The translations under genes were made by a program, and so were the position numbers. Source: a virus. Taken from it: a stretch of DNA of 23,127 nucleotides. The DNA is taken from positions 1 through 23,127 of IMG/VR virus record IMGVR_UViG_3300037882_002427; one strand, given 5' to 3'. Numbering within the stretch: the stretch's first letter is position 1; each line of letters opens with the position of its first letter. Shown piece after piece: positions 21,490 to 23,127 of the stretch. Below the pieces are notes generated by a model, which was given only the letters and a program-made list of their open reading frames with translations, was not told the DNA's origin and did not search any database.

Positions 21490-21877
21490 CTCTAGCGCTC
21501 ACCAATGCCTCCACTGCGGAGCGGATCTAGTCGGTATCTCTTCCCGTGTCAAGTTCTGTAGCGTGCATTGCCGGGAGGAGCGTGAGCGTGCTCAGGATCG
21601 CGTGCGCAAAGCTCTTGGGGAGTGGAACGGTGCCACTGCTCGTGAGATGGCTCTCACCAAGAAGTGTCCCATCGTCACCCCGGTTGCGGACGGGGTCTGG
21701 GTGATGTACCCGCCTAAGCCCGGCGAGCTGGTGCGCGGTGGCTATCCGGCGCACTCTGCCCAAGAAGCGCTGGCAGCCACCAGTCACATCGCTCTGCGTG
21801 TCTGGGGCATTGCTCCGATCATCGTGAGCCGTGAGATCACCAAGAGCGCACTGGCTCAGGAAGGAGCACCCGAGTGA
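21482..21877 (+). CDS. Small zinc-finger protein of early operon
   Basis: 131 residues from ATG 21482, preceded by AGAGGGGG; the earlier in-frame ATG (21374) lies in the previous gene. Cys9/Cys12 (CLHCGADL) and Cys26/Cys30 (RVKFCSVHCREE) form a treble-clef-like zinc finger of the CxxC...FCSxxCR type. A charged helix follows, then a second domain (KKCPIVTPVADGVWVMYPPK, YPAHSAQEALAATSHIALRV) that looks like a small alpha/beta fold. Function unknown; DNA or protein binding is plausible. The stop overlaps the next start (GTGA). Confidence 0.7.
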   Translation: MASSSAHQCLHCGADLVGISSRVKFCSVHCREERERAQDRVRKALGEWNGATAREMALTKKCPIVTPVADGVWVMYPPKPGELVRGGYPAHSAQEALAATSHIALRVWGIAPIIVSREITKSALAQEGAPE

Positions 21878-22062
21878 AGTACATCCGTGCCACTCCTTCA
21901 CGGCGCAACCCTAGCCCTCTCTGGCACATAGAGCGCGGTGGGAAGTCTGCCTGCCGCGTCCCGATCAAGGACACGGAGGAGGCCACCTCACCGCCACGAG
22001 AGCATATCTGCCCAAACTGCACGCACTCTATTCGTATGCTCCAGAAGCTCGGTAGGCTGTAG
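21874..22062 (+). CDS. Very small zinc-binding protein (GTG start)
   Basis: 62 residues. GTG 21874 overlaps the upstream TGA and follows AAGGAG at suitable distance, which decides the start. Likely ligands are His18 (WHIERGG), Cys27 (SACRV) and Cys46/Cys49 (ICPNCT), a pattern seen in many tiny phage zinc proteins. The basic end (HSIRMLQKLGRL) may bind nucleic acid. It is the last gene before the terminator. Confidence 0.65.
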   Translation: MKYIRATPSRRNPSPLWHIERGGKSACRVPIKDTEEATSPPREHICPNCTHSIRMLQKLGRL

Positions 22063-22072
22063 AAGACTAGCC

Positions 22073-22106
22073 CCTTCCCCCCGGAGTCCGGGGGGAAGGT
22101 TTTTTT
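22073..22106 (+). terminator. Strong intrinsic terminator of rightward operon
   Basis: CCTTCCCCCCGG (22073-22084) pairs perfectly with CCGGGGGGAAGG (22088-22099) over a 3-base loop, followed directly by seven T. It works for rightward transcription only. It also marks the boundary with the leftward recombinase gene ending at 22116. Confidence 0.93.
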
Positions 22107-22115
22107 ATGCCAGAG

Positions 22116-23127
22116 CTAAGCCAGCAGCTTCTTCTGTAGCTCCGGGAGGTTCCACTCGGTGACCATCTGCTGTATTAGATTGATCTGCCCTTCGGGCTGG
22201 GTATCTCTACTACAGTTAGACGGTGAGAACCGGAACCGGATCACGATATCCGCCTGTGCCTGGGTCGTCGTCACCGTGATCCGCTCTACCAGCGCTTCGA
22301 TGATCGTGCGCCGATCGGCCCGGCTTGGTGTCTCACCAAGCCTCTGGGAGAGCACTAGGAGCGCCTCGGTAGACTCCCGAATCTGCCTGCTGATTTCCGT
22401 TGCCATCTGCTCTTGCTGGCTGATGCGCACGAGCTCGCTCCGAAGGAGCGCCTCTTCCTGCCCGATCTCCTCCAGCATCGTCTCCGCTGTGTCGTCGTTG
22501 TAGAGCCCCCGCCGGTGCGCCCGTGCCACACGTGCCCGCTCCTCCTGCTTGCTGGCCAGCCCCGCCTGGAGCCTATCGCGTTGCGCTTGACTACTCTCTC
22601 CCTGCGCCCCGTTGCCCGAAGGCACGGGCGCACTCTCCAGCATCGCCTTTACTTCCTCGGGGCGCTCCAGCCAATAGCGGCACGCCTCCCAGATCGTGGT
22701 CTCCAGCGAGCCTGGCACGCTCTTAGAGACCGTGCACGTGCGGCCTTTGTAGGTCTTGGCGTTGCAGCGATACAGCACGCCGCGCTGGTGGTCGGTGGCA
22801 TCGGCCACGTCTTTGTAGCCGGGGAGGGTGAGCCCGGTGTAGGCGCTCCCACAGTGCCCGCAGAAGATCAGCCCACGGAGCAGGTAGTCCCGAGCCTCGG
22901 CAGTGCGTGAGAGACGCCGGTTACGCGTGAGCGCTTCATTGGCCGCTTGCCACACGTCGGGCGGCACCAGAGCCGGGGCCGGAGTGCTCAGTCCCGCCAG
23001 GTCGCTGGTGGCTCCGATCTCATCGCCGTAGACATGGGTGCCCTTGTAGACGGGGTTGTGCACCATGCGGGTGATGACCGCACCCGACCACGCCCCACCC
23101 CGCGCACTGGGCACTCCCTGGGCAGTG
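22116..23127 (-). CDS. Large serine recombinase (phage integrase), C-terminal part, truncated by window end
   Basis: 336 residues are visible and the frame stays open to the window edge, so the catalytic Ser domain is outside. The visible start (TAQGVPSARGGAWSGAVITR, MVHNPVYKGTHVYG) is the end of the recombinase domain that contacts att DNA. A zinc ribbon follows (LIFCGHCGSAYTG, then YRCNAKTYKGRTC; four Cys). Then comes a charged coiled-coil region (RDRLQAGLASKQEERARVAR, ISQQEQMATEISRQIRESTE) like the synapsis motif of phiC31-type integrases, and an end rich in basic/beta sequence (ALVERITVTTTQAQADIVIR). It would integrate and excise the phage, which implies a temperate lifestyle. attP is not identified; it could lie beyond the window. 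Confidence 0.9.
   Translation of the reverse strand, partial: TAQGVPSARGGAWSGAVITRMVHNPVYKGTHVYGDEIGATSDLAGLSTPAPALVPPDVWQAANEALTRNRRLSRTAEARDYLLRGLIFCGHCGSAYTGLTLPGYKDVADATDHQRGVLYRCNAKTYKGRTCTVSKSVPGSLETTIWEACRYWLERPEEVKAMLESAPVPSGNGAQGESSQAQRDRLQAGLASKQEERARVARAHRRGLYNDDTAETMLEEIGQEEALLRSELVRISQQEQMATEISRQIRESTEALLVLSQRLGETPSRADRRTIIEALVERITVTTTQAQADIVIRFRFSPSNCSRDTQPEGQINLIQQMVTEWNLPELQKKLLA

Overview
The window is one continuous stretch of a temperate tailed phage or prophage (Caudoviricetes, siphovirus-type, HK97-like capsid). It starts inside a MuF-like head gene and ends inside a large serine recombinase gene, so terminase, portal, replication genes and repressor lie outside it. The DNA is GC-rich, uses AAGGAG-type ribosome binding sites, and the genes are packed with ATGA, TAATG and TAGTG overlaps. 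The host cannot be named from the sequence. A copper-amine-oxidase-N-like domain on the endolysin and a type I-E-like CRISPR repeat fit an environmental bacterium of a phylum such as Armatimonadota, but that is a guess. I see no tRNA, rRNA or insertion sequence.

Region 1 (1-6909, + strand) is the head and head-tail module: MuF-like protein, prohead protease, major capsid protein, a small capsid-associated protein, connector, head closure, gp10-like tail completion, tail terminator-like protein, tail tube protein, and a tail assembly chaperone pair joined by a clear -1 frameshift site (C CCA AAC at 6667-6673). Region 2 (6935-9162) is a lysis cassette in an unusual place: a Trp-rich small protein, three small membrane proteins and an amidase endolysin. 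Region 3 (9167-18494) is the tail: a 1099-residue fibre-like protein with a glycosidase domain, tape measure protein, distal tail protein, and a hub protein carrying carbohydrate-binding-like modules.

Region 4 (18509-20616, - strand) is a leftward accessory operon. A divergent, operator-containing promoter region at 20589-20633 drives four or five small overlapping genes, two with similar zinc-ribbon ends. These lead directly into a cas-less mini-CRISPR array (18961-19172; four 29-nt repeats, three 32-nt spacers) and then a small membrane protein gene. Region 5 (20703-22062, + strand) is the divergent early operon of five small genes, closed by a strong terminator. Region 6 (22116-23127, - strand) is the C-terminal part of the serine recombinase that would integrate the phage.

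The most interesting element is the phage-borne CRISPR mini-array. It sits without a leader at the end of a leftward operon and could use a host type I-E Cas machinery in trans against competing phages. Other notable items are the frameshift site, the glycosidase fibre with a possible internal start, the divergent switch, and perfect long inverted repeats inside the endolysin and hub genes.
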